DNA from: Candidatus Woesearchaeota archaeon
GTDB lineage: Archaea > Nanobdellota > Nanobdellia > Woesearchaeales > GW2011-AR4
Length of the DNA: 32,326 nt
Reading direction: 5' to 3'
Assembly: GCA_018303655.1 (NCBI GenBank)
Contig: JAGVXT010000013.1
Location: forward strand, 1 to 32,326
In this document: piece after piece, positions 7,338 to 17,033 of the stretch
Layout: every line of letters starts with the position of its first letter
How positions within the stretch are numbered: the stretch's first letter is position 1
The notes under the pieces: model-generated
Databases searched by the model: none
The model's input: the letters and a program-made list of their open reading frames with translations, nothing else
Told to the model about the DNA's origin: nothing
Position numbers and translations under genes: made by a program

Positions 7338-8027
7338 TTATTTCTTAATCTCCCTTATCGTCTTTGTTTTTGGGGTCACTGTCTTTGTGACTATTTTCTT
7401 TGGCGTTATTGTTTTTGTGACTGTCTTTTTGGGAGTTACCTTCCTAGTAACGGTTCTTCTGGAAATTTTTCTTGCTGGTTTCTTTCCCCCTATCTTTTTG
7501 TTCAGCTGCAGAATGCGCTTTTTCTGGCTTGTGATTCTCGCCTCAAGCTCCAGGTTGCCTCTCTTTGCGGTCCTTAACCTGCTGCTGAAAAGATTTTTCA
7601 GCTTCCTGATTTCATTCTGGGACTGCTTTAATGCAGAATTGAGTTTTTTTATATCAAGCGATTGTCTTTTGTATTTTGGCAATAAATTTTTGATTGACTT
7701 GTCATTCCTGGCAATTCCTTTTGATGCTTCCTGGTTTTTGGAATCCATTTTCTTGAGTTTAGTGTTAAAATTTTCAATTGCATCAGAAATCTGCGCTGTT
7801 GACTTGATTATTCCCTCAATGTCGGATAAGTATTTGTCAAGTGTGTTTTTTAAATCAGCTGAATTGCTGCCCATCGCAGAAGCCTTTGACTCCAGCATAA
7901 GAAGCATATTTTTTATGTGCTCCAGGCTGATCATTATGCTTGAAACATCTGCCCTTACAAACCTGAATGACTCTACAGTCTTTCTCTTATGAACCAAAAA
8001 TTCGTTTCTTATCCCCAACATAACCAC
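7338..8027 (-). CDS. Coiled-coil protein with basic repetitive C-terminal tail
   Basis: Heptad-rich body; tail RTVTRKVTPKKTVTKTITPKKIVTKTVTPKTKTIREIKK. Confidence 0.6.
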   Translation of the reverse strand: MVMLGIRNEFLVHKRKTVESFRFVRADVSSIMISLEHIKNMLLMLESKASAMGSNSADLKNTLDKYLSDIEGIIKSTAQISDAIENFNTKLKKMDSKNQEASKGIARNDKSIKNLLPKYKRQSLDIKKLNSALKQSQNEIRKLKNLFSSRLRTAKRGNLELEARITSQKKRILQLNKKIGGKKPARKISRRTVTRKVTPKKTVTKTITPKKIVTKTVTPKTKTIREIKK

Positions 8028-8114
8028 TCCATAATAGCAAAATATGTATGTATTTAAATGTTTTTATTTCTAATCTTAAGCAAATTTATAAACAACTGTT
8101 TATTATAACAAGCT

Positions 8115-8816
8115 ATGCTAAGCATAATTATTCCAGCCTACAATGAGGAAACATATCTTCCAAAACTGCTGGACTGCATCAAAAAGCAAACCTACAGAGA
8201 TTATGAAGTGATAGTAGCAGACGCAAATTCAAAAGACAAGACAATAGCCATAGCAAAAAAATACGGCTGTAAAATAGTCAGGAGCGGGAGCCTTCCAGGC
8301 ATTGGCCGCAACAATGGCGCAAAAGCAGCTAAAGGCGGAATTTTGCTTTTCCTGGATGCAGATGTATTGCTTGATGATGATTTCCTGCAAAACTCTGTTG
8401 AAGAGTTTGAAAAAAGAAAGCTCTATTGCGCAAGCGTGAAAATAGTTCCACAGGGCAATAAAATCATAGACAAAATATTTCTTGGGTTTTTCAATTCATT
8501 GGTAATTGCAACCCAAAGATTTTATCCGCACGCAATAGGCGCCTGCATAATATGCAGGAAGAAACTTCATGACAAAATCAAAGGCTTTGACGAAAAAATC
8601 GCTGTTGCAGAGGACATGGATTATGTGAAGCGGTGCTCCAAATACGGCAAATTCAGAATTTTAAAAAACGCAAAGATATTTTTCTCAATGAGAAGGTACG
8701 AGCACCATGGGCATTTGAATGTTGCAATCAAGATAGTTCTTGGAGAAATCCACAGGATGTTTGCAGGCGAGCTGAAAAAGGATGTTTTTAATTACCAGGT
8801 AAGATACAGAAAATAA
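8115..8816 (+). CDS. Glycosyltransferase family 2
   Basis: LSIIIPAYNEETYLPKLLDCIKKQTYRDYEVIVADANSKD...LLFLDADVLL. Confidence 0.9.
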   Translation: MLSIIIPAYNEETYLPKLLDCIKKQTYRDYEVIVADANSKDKTIAIAKKYGCKIVRSGSLPGIGRNNGAKAAKGGILLFLDADVLLDDDFLQNSVEEFEKRKLYCASVKIVPQGNKIIDKIFLGFFNSLVIATQRFYPHAIGACIICRKKLHDKIKGFDEKIAVAEDMDYVKRCSKYGKFRILKNAKIFFSMRRYEHHGHLNVAIKIVLGEIHRMFAGELKKDVFNYQVRYRK

Positions 8817-8820
8817 CCAG

Positions 8821-11800
8821 TCAAATCTTCAAACTCACAACCTGTGAAATGCCGTCATTGTTCATAGAAACACCGTAAAGAATGTCTGCCTCTGAAACTA
8901 CGTTGTCATTGTGGCTTATCATGATGTATTGCGCTTTCTCCGCATACTTTCTTATCAGCTTTGCCAGCTTCTCGCTGTTGTGCTTGTCCAATGCAGCATC
9001 AACCTCATCCAAAACATAGAAAGATGCAGGTTCATGCTCCTGTATCGCAAAAATAAAAGCCAGCGCTGTCAAGGTCTTTTCGCCTCCTGACAGCCCCCTT
9101 ATGTCAAGGAACTTGCTTCCAGTTATCTTTACATTGATTCTTACTCCTGCCTCAAACGGGTTTTCCTCGTTTTCCAGCACCAAGTTTGCTTCCGCGCCTT
9201 TTGTCGTGAGCATGCCAAAAAAGTTCTTGAAATTATTATTGACAATTTCAAATGTTTTCATAAACAATTCTTTTTTCTTGCCTTCTATCTCCTTCATCAT
9301 TGTTAAAACATCATCCTTTTCCGTGCCAAGCTTGTCCTTTTTCTCCATAAATTCATTGTATTGTTTTTCAGCCTCGTCATAAACCTCCAATGCACGCATG
9401 TTGACTGAGCCGATGTCCTCTCTCATCCTTTCGAATTTTGAAATCTCGCTTTTCAGCTGCTCTTCTGTCTTTTCCAGGTCGAGCTTTACTCCTTCATACT
9501 GCGCAAATTCCTGGTTCAGTGCAGCCAGCGAAGCTGCAAATTCCGCGTTCTTCAACGAGTGGAAATTCACCTTTATCTCAACCTGCCTGCTTTCTTCCGC
9601 TAGTTTGTCATTAGCAAGCTCATTTTTTTGCATTTCACCGTTAATCTTGTTTTGCTTTTCAAATAACGACCTGAACCTCGTGTAGAACTCTTTTGCTAGG
9701 TTTTCCTTTTCCTTGAGCAGGGATTCTTTTTGGGCTATTGACTCCTGCAGCCTTTTCAGCTCATTGTTGAACTCGTTTTCGTCTTTATCAAGCTGCTTCA
9801 GTATCTTCTCGGTCTTTTCCTTGTCAGGCAAAAATATGTTTATTATCTGGGCATCAATATTCTTTATTTCAGAGCTGGCTCTTATTATCTCCTCGCTGAG
9901 CTCTTTGAATTTCTGCTCGAATGTGTTTAATTCAGCAAGCAAAGTGGGATTGTTAAGCTGCGCAATCACATTCCTTAATTTTTGCTTTTCTATCTTTAAA
10001 TTAGTCAATTGCTGGTTGAATGATGTGGTTTTATTGCTTATTTTGCTTATTTCATTATCGATTTCCTTTTCTTTTGACAGCAATTCTTTCTGCTGCTGCC
10101 TTGAAGCACCTGTATTCCCTGACTCAAAGTGCATTGATGTCTCTGACCTGATTACTTCTCCCTCAAGAACGGCTTTTTTTTCGCGAAGCTCTGTTATCCT
10201 TGCCTCATTCTCTGTCCTTCTTTTCTCAAGCACGCCAATAAGGGTTGAAAGCTCGCTTGCTTTCTTTTCATTTTCCTCAATGCTTTGCGCAACCTCCATT
10301 TCCTTGAATCCGAATGCCTCTTTCTTGCGCTCCCTATAGCCGCCGTGCATTGCCCCTGAAACCTCTGCAATATCACCATCAAGCGTCACAAACTTTGCCT
10401 TGCCTATTCCCAAGCGCGTTGCAACATTAATGTCGTCAACAACAAGTGTGTCGGAAAAAACATACGAAAAAATTTTTTTGAATTTCTGCTCGTAAGAAAC
10501 AAGGTTTATTGCAAGCTCGTGGACGCCCTTTGCGCCTATCAGCTTCCTGACATCTTCGGCTGCTTCCCTTGTATTCAGCTTGTTCAAGGGCAAAAATGTT
10601 GCAGTGCCCAATCTATTGTCCTTAAGGTATCTTATCAGCTCGGCTGCAAGCTTTTCATTTTCAACAACAATGCTCTTGATTCGAGCTCCTGCAGCAACCT
10701 CCAATGCAACTGCATACTTTGAGCTTACATTGCCAAGGTCGGCAACAGTTCCATAGATGCCTTCCCTTTTGTTTTTTAATTCTAAAATTTTCTTGACCGC
10801 TAAATCACCCCTTGAGATTTCCCTTATTGTGATGTCCTTTGCGCGAAGCTTTGCAAGCTCCTCATTGACAGAATTCATCTTTCTTCTTGACTCTGAAAGC
10901 TGGACCGCTAAGGAAGAATCCTCGTCAAGTCTCTTGTTCAGGTCCAAAGTTGCTGATTTAAACATCTGCCTCTTGTCATTTAATTCATCAAGGTGCTGCT
11001 TGTACTCCTTTTCAATGTTTATTACCTTTCTTATTTTGTCCTCTGCAGCGCTTATTTCATGGCCTATCCGGTCCTTTTCCCTTATAAGATTGTGCTGGCT
11101 TTCCCTTAATGCTGTTATCTCTTTCTGGATCTCATCTGCTTTTTTGTCGATTTCCTCCACATTTTTTTCAACATCGGCAACATTGTCCAGCTTGTTTTTT
11201 TCCTTGAATTTGAGTATCTTGCTGTTGATTGTTTCCCTATCGTTGTTTATTGCATTTATTCTGCCTTCATGCTCTTTTTTCTCGTTTGTCAGCTGCTCAA
11301 TTCTTTTTTCTGTTTCCCCGATGCTGTCCCTTAAATCATTTCTTCTTTGCTTTATTTTGCTTAGCTCATTTTTTAATGTGTCAATCCTTGAATTGTTCTT
11401 TGTCAGCTCTATTTTTAATGTCTCAACATCCTTGTTTAATTTTACCTGCTCGATTTCACCTTTTTCCTCGATTTCTTTTGAAATGCTTTCAATCTGCTTC
11501 TTCCTATATTCGTTTTCAAGCTTTAATTTGCTTATTTTTTCCCTTAATGATGCCAAATCCTTGTTGCCAAGGTCTATCTTTTGCTGTATTTCGTTTCTTT
11601 CAAAGTCTTTTTTGTCAATCTGGATTTTCAAGTATGATGCCTTGTTTTGCTTTATCCTGTCGCTCATATCCTTGTACTTCAAAGCCTGGTCTCTGTCTTT
11701 TTTTAACTCCTTTAGGTAAGTGCTTCTCTCTGTCATGATAAGCTCTGTCTCCCTTAAATGCTGCTCAACCTTTTCAAGCTCCAGCATTGCCTTGCGCTTT

Positions 11801-12384
11801 TTTTCCTCGTAAACGGAAATGCCTGCTATGTCTTCTATTAACGTTCTCCTGTCTTCAGGATGCATTTCAACAAACTTTATGATGTCTCCCTGCAAGATCA
11901 CATTATAGCCATCAGGGTCTATTTTCGCCAATGAGAGAATATTTGTGATCTGCTGCCTTGTCATGGCCTTGTCATTTATTTTGTATATGGATTGGCCGTT
12001 GTGCCTCACTATCCTTGTTATCTTGACTTCATTGTCTTCTGTGGGAAACACTTTGCTTGTGTTGTCAAAATAGATGCTTACCTCCCCATGTTTTGCGGGC
12101 TTTTTTGCCTTGCCTCCGTTATAGATAAGGTTGGCTGACTTTTCCGCTCTTAAGTCTCTTGAGGATGATTTGCCAAGAACAAAGCACAAAGCATCAAGCA
12201 CATTGCTTTTTCCGGCTCCGTTTGGCCCAAGAACGCAGTTGAAGTTTCCTCCAAATAGAATTTCGGTGTGCTTGGCAAACGACTTGAAGCCGTGTATCAC
12301 CATCTTGTTTATTCTTGTGGCTTTTAACGTCTCTGCTATAGCCATTTGTGGCATTCCTGATGTGCTTGAAACCTGCTCTTCCAT
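8821..12384 (-). CDS. smc: Chromosome segregation protein SMC
   Basis: N-terminal GPNGAGKSN Walker A, coiled coils with central hinge, LSGGEKTLTALAF signature, FYVLDEVDAALD Walker B. Confidence 0.97.
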   Translation of the reverse strand: MEEQVSSTSGMPQMAIAETLKATRINKMVIHGFKSFAKHTEILFGGNFNCVLGPNGAGKSNVLDALCFVLGKSSSRDLRAEKSANLIYNGGKAKKPAKHGEVSIYFDNTSKVFPTEDNEVKITRIVRHNGQSIYKINDKAMTRQQITNILSLAKIDPDGYNVILQGDIIKFVEMHPEDRRTLIEDIAGISVYEEKKRKAMLELEKVEQHLRETELIMTERSTYLKELKKDRDQALKYKDMSDRIKQNKASYLKIQIDKKDFERNEIQQKIDLGNKDLASLREKISKLKLENEYRKKQIESISKEIEEKGEIEQVKLNKDVETLKIELTKNNSRIDTLKNELSKIKQRRNDLRDSIGETEKRIEQLTNEKKEHEGRINAINNDRETINSKILKFKEKNKLDNVADVEKNVEEIDKKADEIQKEITALRESQHNLIREKDRIGHEISAAEDKIRKVINIEKEYKQHLDELNDKRQMFKSATLDLNKRLDEDSSLAVQLSESRRKMNSVNEELAKLRAKDITIREISRGDLAVKKILELKNKREGIYGTVADLGNVSSKYAVALEVAAGARIKSIVVENEKLAAELIRYLKDNRLGTATFLPLNKLNTREAAEDVRKLIGAKGVHELAINLVSYEQKFKKIFSYVFSDTLVVDDINVATRLGIGKAKFVTLDGDIAEVSGAMHGGYRERKKEAFGFKEMEVAQSIEENEKKASELSTLIGVLEKRRTENEARITELREKKAVLEGEVIRSETSMHFESGNTGASRQQQKELLSKEKEIDNEISKISNKTTSFNQQLTNLKIEKQKLRNVIAQLNNPTLLAELNTFEQKFKELSEEIIRASSEIKNIDAQIINIFLPDKEKTEKILKQLDKDENEFNNELKRLQESIAQKESLLKEKENLAKEFYTRFRSLFEKQNKINGEMQKNELANDKLAEESRQVEIKVNFHSLKNAEFAASLAALNQEFAQYEGVKLDLEKTEEQLKSEISKFERMREDIGSVNMRALEVYDEAEKQYNEFMEKKDKLGTEKDDVLTMMKEIEGKKKELFMKTFEIVNNNFKNFFGMLTTKGAEANLVLENEENPFEAGVRINVKITGSKFLDIRGLSGGEKTLTALAFIFAIQEHEPASFYVLDEVDAALDKHNSEKLAKLIRKYAEKAQYIMISHNDNVVSEADILYGVSMNNDGISQVVSLKI

Positions 12385-12465
12385 GAGGATATTGCTATAC
12401 TGGTGATATTTAAAGGTTGCGGGTTATATTTTTGGTAAATTGAGGTCAGCAGTTTTCTATTTTCT

Positions 12466-12948
12466 TCATTCTCCCAGTATCCTTATAGTCTCTCTTTGCA
12501 CTTTCAGTATTAATTCCTTGATTTTCTTTAACTGCTGTAAATCAATGCTTGTTTCAACGCCATAAGTGGAAAGTTCCCTTCTTTCTCTTACTGTTGGATT
12601 AGTGATATTCTTTTCAACATCAAGAGTATCAAATTGAGTAACCAAGTCTTTATCAAAGTTCAGTTTCTTATCGTTTATCAAAGTATGCAGAACAGTTATA
12701 GTGCAGGCCTGGTTTCGGGATTCATAGCCGTATTTGGCAAGGATTGCCAAAAAGCAGTGATAAACAGCATAAAAGCCAACATTAAATGCCCAGTCGTATG
12801 TCTTTAGCCTTTCAAGGGTCTGCACTACTTTATAGTTATATTCGGATTTCTTGACGTGCTTTTGCGCCAAATCCAAATCAGGCTTTGTTTTCACCAGCCT
12901 TTTTGGATCTTTCAAACACCATTTCAAATGCTCATCTATTTGCGGCAT
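12466..12948 (-). CDS. HEPN-domain protein
   Basis: YDWAFNVGFYAVYHCFLAILAKYGYESRNQACT and RERRELSTYG; overlaps the MNT gene by 13 nt. Confidence 0.65.
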   Translation of the reverse strand: MPQIDEHLKWCLKDPKRLVKTKPDLDLAQKHVKKSEYNYKVVQTLERLKTYDWAFNVGFYAVYHCFLAILAKYGYESRNQACTITVLHTLINDKKLNFDKDLVTQFDTLDVEKNITNPTVRERRELSTYGVETSIDLQQLKKIKELILKVQRETIRILGE

Positions 12949-13544
12949 TTCCTAACCACCTCAACATACTTTTCAGGATTATGGAATACAAGGCTTTCAG
13001 ATAGCATACTATACAAAATTTTGTCTTCTTTATTCATGAGAATATCCTTTTCAGCTATATCGACATACCTTATAGGTTTTTCAACTAATTCAGATTTTCT
13101 TATTTCATCCTTTATTTTTTTGATGCCTTTGGATTTTTCAGCATCATACATAAGCAAAACATCTATATCGCTGAAATCCCTGGTTTTTATGGATGAGCCA
13201 AAAACCAAGCCCATTTCGATGCAGCCCCTGAATTTTTTCAGGCTGTGGAATAAGACACCTAGCCATTTAGGAAACTCCTTGTCTTCCAAACTCAGCATAT
13301 ATTCCATGAATTTTATGGCCAGCTTGTTGCCATATTCATAAGAAAAAAAGACAGAGTTGCCAATCTCCTCTTTAGCCAATAGATGTTTATCTGCTAAAAT
13401 GTTGCATAATTTATTGGCATGGGCATGATTGATGTTCAATATTCTGGCCAATTGCCTGGCGTTATACCTGTCCCTGTAATGCTTAAACAGGTATTTTGCT
13501 ATCTGAATTTCAATCTTTGTGAATTGTATGTTATTAACAGCCAT
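12936..13544 (-). CDS. MNT-type nucleotidyltransferase with N-terminal HTH
   Basis: VFGSSIKTRDFSDIDVLLMYD (GS...DxD), HTH YNARQLARILNINHAHANKLCNILADKHLL; ORF extends to 13622, more likely start MAVNNIQF. Confidence 0.75.
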   Translation of the reverse strand: MAVNNIQFTKIEIQIAKYLFKHYRDRYNARQLARILNINHAHANKLCNILADKHLLAKEEIGNSVFFSYEYGNKLAIKFMEYMLSLEDKEFPKWLGVLFHSLKKFRGCIEMGLVFGSSIKTRDFSDIDVLLMYDAEKSKGIKKIKDEIRKSELVEKPIRYVDIAEKDILMNKEDKILYSMLSESLVFHNPEKYVEVVRKCRK

Positions 13545-13668
13545 ATGTATTCTAAAAACATACATACATATATAAACTTTACGATTTTGACAGCAATCGC
13601 ATACGTTATACCAAACCAACAATTATTTATACTACCTATTCCAATACAAGAATATAGGGGTGGTACTG

Positions 13669-14187
13669 ATGGAGCATGATTACAAGAACATTATTTCTCA
13701 CATTGACATAGACAGGAGCATAGATGCTACTGAATATTCCAGCTTTAACGGGGTTGATGATGATGCTATTCTTGATTTCAAGAATGACATTGAAGCAGGA
13801 AACGACTCGATTGAAATGCACCTTGTCAAGTCAAAAGCCTACAAGGAGGCATTGGTTTTAAGGCTAAAAAAAAGCAATGGGACTTTTTCCGACACTTGGA
13901 GAGATTTTCTAAAAGAAGAGCAGAAAACCTTTGGCGGAAGCAAGATGTTCTACATAAACAATGACTGCAGCAAGCTGCTGGTTTTATCCCTGCCGAACGA
14001 GATAAGAAACAAGATGAACATGGTCATCACAAGATTAAACAAGATTAACGAGAAAATAACAAGGATAAACTCAAGGATAAAAAAGGAGAACCTTGACCTT
14101 TACGCATCAAGACTGAAGGAAAAAGGCGCAATGGACAAGAAAAAAGACGACATCATCAATTTCATAAACCAGAATTTAAGGGTTTAA
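13669..14187 (+). CDS. Hypothetical protein
   Basis: Open frame with TATA-like ttatttatac upstream; start probably MEHDYKN. Confidence 0.55.
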   Translation: MEHDYKNIISHIDIDRSIDATEYSSFNGVDDDAILDFKNDIEAGNDSIEMHLVKSKAYKEALVLRLKKSNGTFSDTWRDFLKEEQKTFGGSKMFYINNDCSKLLVLSLPNEIRNKMNMVITRLNKINEKITRINSRIKKENLDLYASRLKEKGAMDKKKDDIINFINQNLRV

Positions 14188-15251
14188 ACCATCTCCCTCA
14201 ATCTTTTCACAAACTCTTCGAATTGATGGCTTTTGACATTTAATCCGCAGGCATGCTCATGCCCACCACCATAGCCTTCCAATCCTACTAATGCTTTCTC
14301 AATCAAAATGGGTAAAATAATCTTGCTTGACCTAAGCGAGCATTTCATCTCGTCATTTTTCTCGCGGGCAATCAGGATTATCTTGTCCGGAAACCTGTAA
14401 ATCGCCTCGTTGCTTAAGTCGCTTGTGAAGCTTGTCTTGTCGTCTTTGTAATTGAAGACAACAAGCTTGTCTTCTGTTTTCTCTGCTGTTTTTATAACAT
14501 CATCAATCAAAGGCTCGTACATTTTATTAACCTGCTCGTATCTTTTATAGATGAACTTGCCCTGCGCAGTCTCCTGATTAAGAATTTCGTAGGGGCTTTC
14601 TATCCTTGTCAGGATCTTGATGCATTTCAAAACATCATTTGTCTTGCCTTTTAAAACAAAGGAAAAAATTCTTATCAAATGGCCAAGCTTGGAATTATAA
14701 ATTATATCCCCGGGATATTTATACGGTTTTTCTATAAGCTCAGGAAACTCTTTCTTAAACTCATTAATAAAAGGCGGGATAAACCAGTCTGCCACGCATC
14801 CGATTGCCGCAATCCATAGGTAGCTGCTATGCGAAGCATCGCTCGCTTTCAACTCCTGCTGTACAACCTGGTGGCACATGTATGATGTTGGATGGTTGTC
14901 CTCCCAGTTTGCAATTCTGGGGTTGAAATATTTCACATTGTTTCTTTCAAAAGGACCGTGGTGGTCAATCCATATGACAGGCACTTTCATCTCATCAAGA
15001 AAATCCTGCTCGACAACAGCAAGGTCAAGGATAAAGACTTTGTCAGGACTGTATTCGTGCACCTTTCCAACAAAAGAAGTTCCCAGCTTTGGCGTTGTCT
15101 TGACAATTATTCCCTTTCCCTCTTTTTTATAGCGGTAAAGCTGCAAAAAGGAGCACAGTCCGTCCTGGTCATCGTCAAAAAAGAACAACGGCTTTTTGCA
15201 ATTATCCAGATTATCTCTTATCTGAGCAATTTGAGTTTTTGATAATGCCAT
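14184..15251 (-). CDS. DHH-family phosphoesterase (RecJ/NrnA-like)
   Basis: FFDDDQDGLCS, VIWIDHHGPFE, GYGGGHEHACGLNV. Confidence 0.85.
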   Translation of the reverse strand: MALSKTQIAQIRDNLDNCKKPLFFFDDDQDGLCSFLQLYRYKKEGKGIIVKTTPKLGTSFVGKVHEYSPDKVFILDLAVVEQDFLDEMKVPVIWIDHHGPFERNNVKYFNPRIANWEDNHPTSYMCHQVVQQELKASDASHSSYLWIAAIGCVADWFIPPFINEFKKEFPELIEKPYKYPGDIIYNSKLGHLIRIFSFVLKGKTNDVLKCIKILTRIESPYEILNQETAQGKFIYKRYEQVNKMYEPLIDDVIKTAEKTEDKLVVFNYKDDKTSFTSDLSNEAIYRFPDKIILIAREKNDEMKCSLRSSKIILPILIEKALVGLEGYGGGHEHACGLNVKSHQFEEFVKRLREMV

Positions 15252-15386
15252 AAGCCGTAAAATTGGCTTTTATTATATAAGGGTTTTTGTTTTTGAAGTT
15301 TTAAATAGAAAAATATAAATACATCAATAGCTTCCATATTTGATTTAACCCAAAACTTTATATTATTTCTTTCATTATCAAACTTC

Positions 15387-16622
15387 ATGCAAATCCCGTT
15401 CAGGCAGCACAAAGGCTATGATCCATTAGGAGACTGCGGCAAAGGAAAATGCCCGGTCTGCGCAAGAAACAATGCTATTTTTAAAGTAAAAAATACGCTT
15501 GAAAAGGAGGAATTCACAAGCGATGCTGTTTCTCCTTTTGTAGGCAGATTCGGGTATCCGAACATCAATGTGGGGATACTTGCGCCGCCGCAGCAAAATG
15601 AGGAAGCATGGCTTTATGATGCTCCAAAATACTGGTCAGCAGAAAACTATGAAATTCCAAAAATTGTTGACTTCAGGTCTTCTTTATTGAATTCCAGGTA
15701 CAATATCAATATTAAAAAGAGGATAAAATTGCTTGAGTTGTCGCAGGACATTGCAATGTCCTCAAAGCCGGTTGATGTTGACATTCAGCTTCATGAAAAG
15801 CCAAGATTCAGGTTAAATCTTGGTTCACATATGGCGCCGACCGGCCCGAATGCAAAGCTAAAAAAGGCCATTATAACAGAAAACCCGAAAATACACACAA
15901 AAGTTTACAAGGTTTTTGAAGACATTGACTTGAAAGCGAACGAAGCAGTCAATTACCTGTATCAAAACAAGTTCGATGAGAATTTCTTGAGCAAAATTTT
16001 GAGCGTTGGAACATTGGGGTTAAAAAAAGACAGAAAACTGGTGCCGACAAGATGGAGCATAACAGCCACTGATGACATCATAGGAAAAAACCTCATCAAT
16101 GAAGTAAAGGATTTTTCTGAAATAAGCTCCTGCTCTGCATTTTTTGGAAATTATCTTGGAAATTATTACTTGATTTTAATGTTTTCTGAAGTATGGAGCT
16201 ATGAGCTGTTTGAGACTTATGTGCCTCAAAACTGGAATTTTAATAAGCCATTAAGGTGTACAACTGATTACGAATCTTACAGCGGAAGAAAAAGTTATGC
16301 AGACGCTACAGCAGGTGGTTATTATACTGTAAGGCTTGCTATTCTTGAAAAACTGAAAGAGATGAAAAAGCAAGCTTCTGTTTTGGCATTAAGGTTCATA
16401 ACAGATGAGTACACGATGCCTTTGGGAGTTTGGGTAACGCGTGAAGCGACAAGAAAAGCAATGAACAATAATCCAATAGAGTTTTCTTCAAAGGAATTGA
16501 TGACTGATTACGCAAGAAAGCTGATAAAAAGAAGGTTTAACTACAACGTTGATTATTTGCTAAATTCCAGCAAATTGCTGAAAAACATCAAGCAACAGAC
16601 AAAATTAGAAAAGTTCATTTAA
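15387..16622 (+). CDS. nreA: Nre-family DNA repair protein
   Basis: GYDPLGDCGKGKCPVCARNN zinc-binding N terminus, FVGRFGYPNINVGILAPP, C-terminal PIP-like QTKLEKFI. Confidence 0.85.
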   Translation: MQIPFRQHKGYDPLGDCGKGKCPVCARNNAIFKVKNTLEKEEFTSDAVSPFVGRFGYPNINVGILAPPQQNEEAWLYDAPKYWSAENYEIPKIVDFRSSLLNSRYNINIKKRIKLLELSQDIAMSSKPVDVDIQLHEKPRFRLNLGSHMAPTGPNAKLKKAIITENPKIHTKVYKVFEDIDLKANEAVNYLYQNKFDENFLSKILSVGTLGLKKDRKLVPTRWSITATDDIIGKNLINEVKDFSEISSCSAFFGNYLGNYYLILMFSEVWSYELFETYVPQNWNFNKPLRCTTDYESYSGRKSYADATAGGYYTVRLAILEKLKEMKKQASVLALRFITDEYTMPLGVWVTREATRKAMNNNPIEFSSKELMTDYARKLIKRRFNYNVDYLLNSSKLLKNIKQQTKLEKFI

Positions 16623-16673
16623 AAAATGAAAGGTTTATAAATAAATTATATTTTCTACTATTGAGTATTAAAA

Positions 16674-17033
16674 ATGTCTGATGATATAGTTATAAAGCAC
16701 CACATTCTTAGTGGCAGCAATGCAGTTCCTACTGCAACACTTGATATTGTAGTTAATGGTGACACAAGACAAGTAGCTTCTGCTGGTCAAAGTCATCTTG
16801 ATGCTTTGCATCGGGCTCTTTTCAAAGCCTTTGGCTATGAAGTAGAAAGCTGGATAACAGTAACTCTTCCGGATCACAATAAAGTTTTGCTGAATGAACT
16901 TACTTTAGTTATTTTTGGCAATGGTAATAGATATGTGGCAGTGAATCAGTTCCTGGAAGACCCTGAAAGCTCCGGATTATACAATGCCACCATAGTTGCA
17001 TATTTGAAGGCATTAAGAGAACAAAAAATTTAA
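16674..17033 (+). CDS. Stand-alone protein resembling the LeuA allosteric/dimerisation domain
   Basis: SGSNAVPTATLDIVVNGDTRQVASAGQSHLDALHRALFKAFG...ATIVAYLKAL resembles the IPMS regulatory-domain pattern. Confidence 0.5.
   Translation: MSDDIVIKHHILSGSNAVPTATLDIVVNGDTRQVASAGQSHLDALHRALFKAFGYEVESWITVTLPDHNKVLLNELTLVIFGNGNRYVAVNQFLEDPESSGLYNATIVAYLKALREQKI

Noticed and set aside
7387-7992. 201-aa plus-strand ORF
   Set aside because: Antisense of the coiled-coil protein; hydrophobic composition is a by-product of Lys/Glu-rich codons read backwards.
9101-11738. Several plus-strand ORFs of 90-320 aa opposite smc
   Set aside because: Antisense to a clear SMC coding frame; Ser/Phe/Leu-rich translations typical of reverse-complement artefacts.
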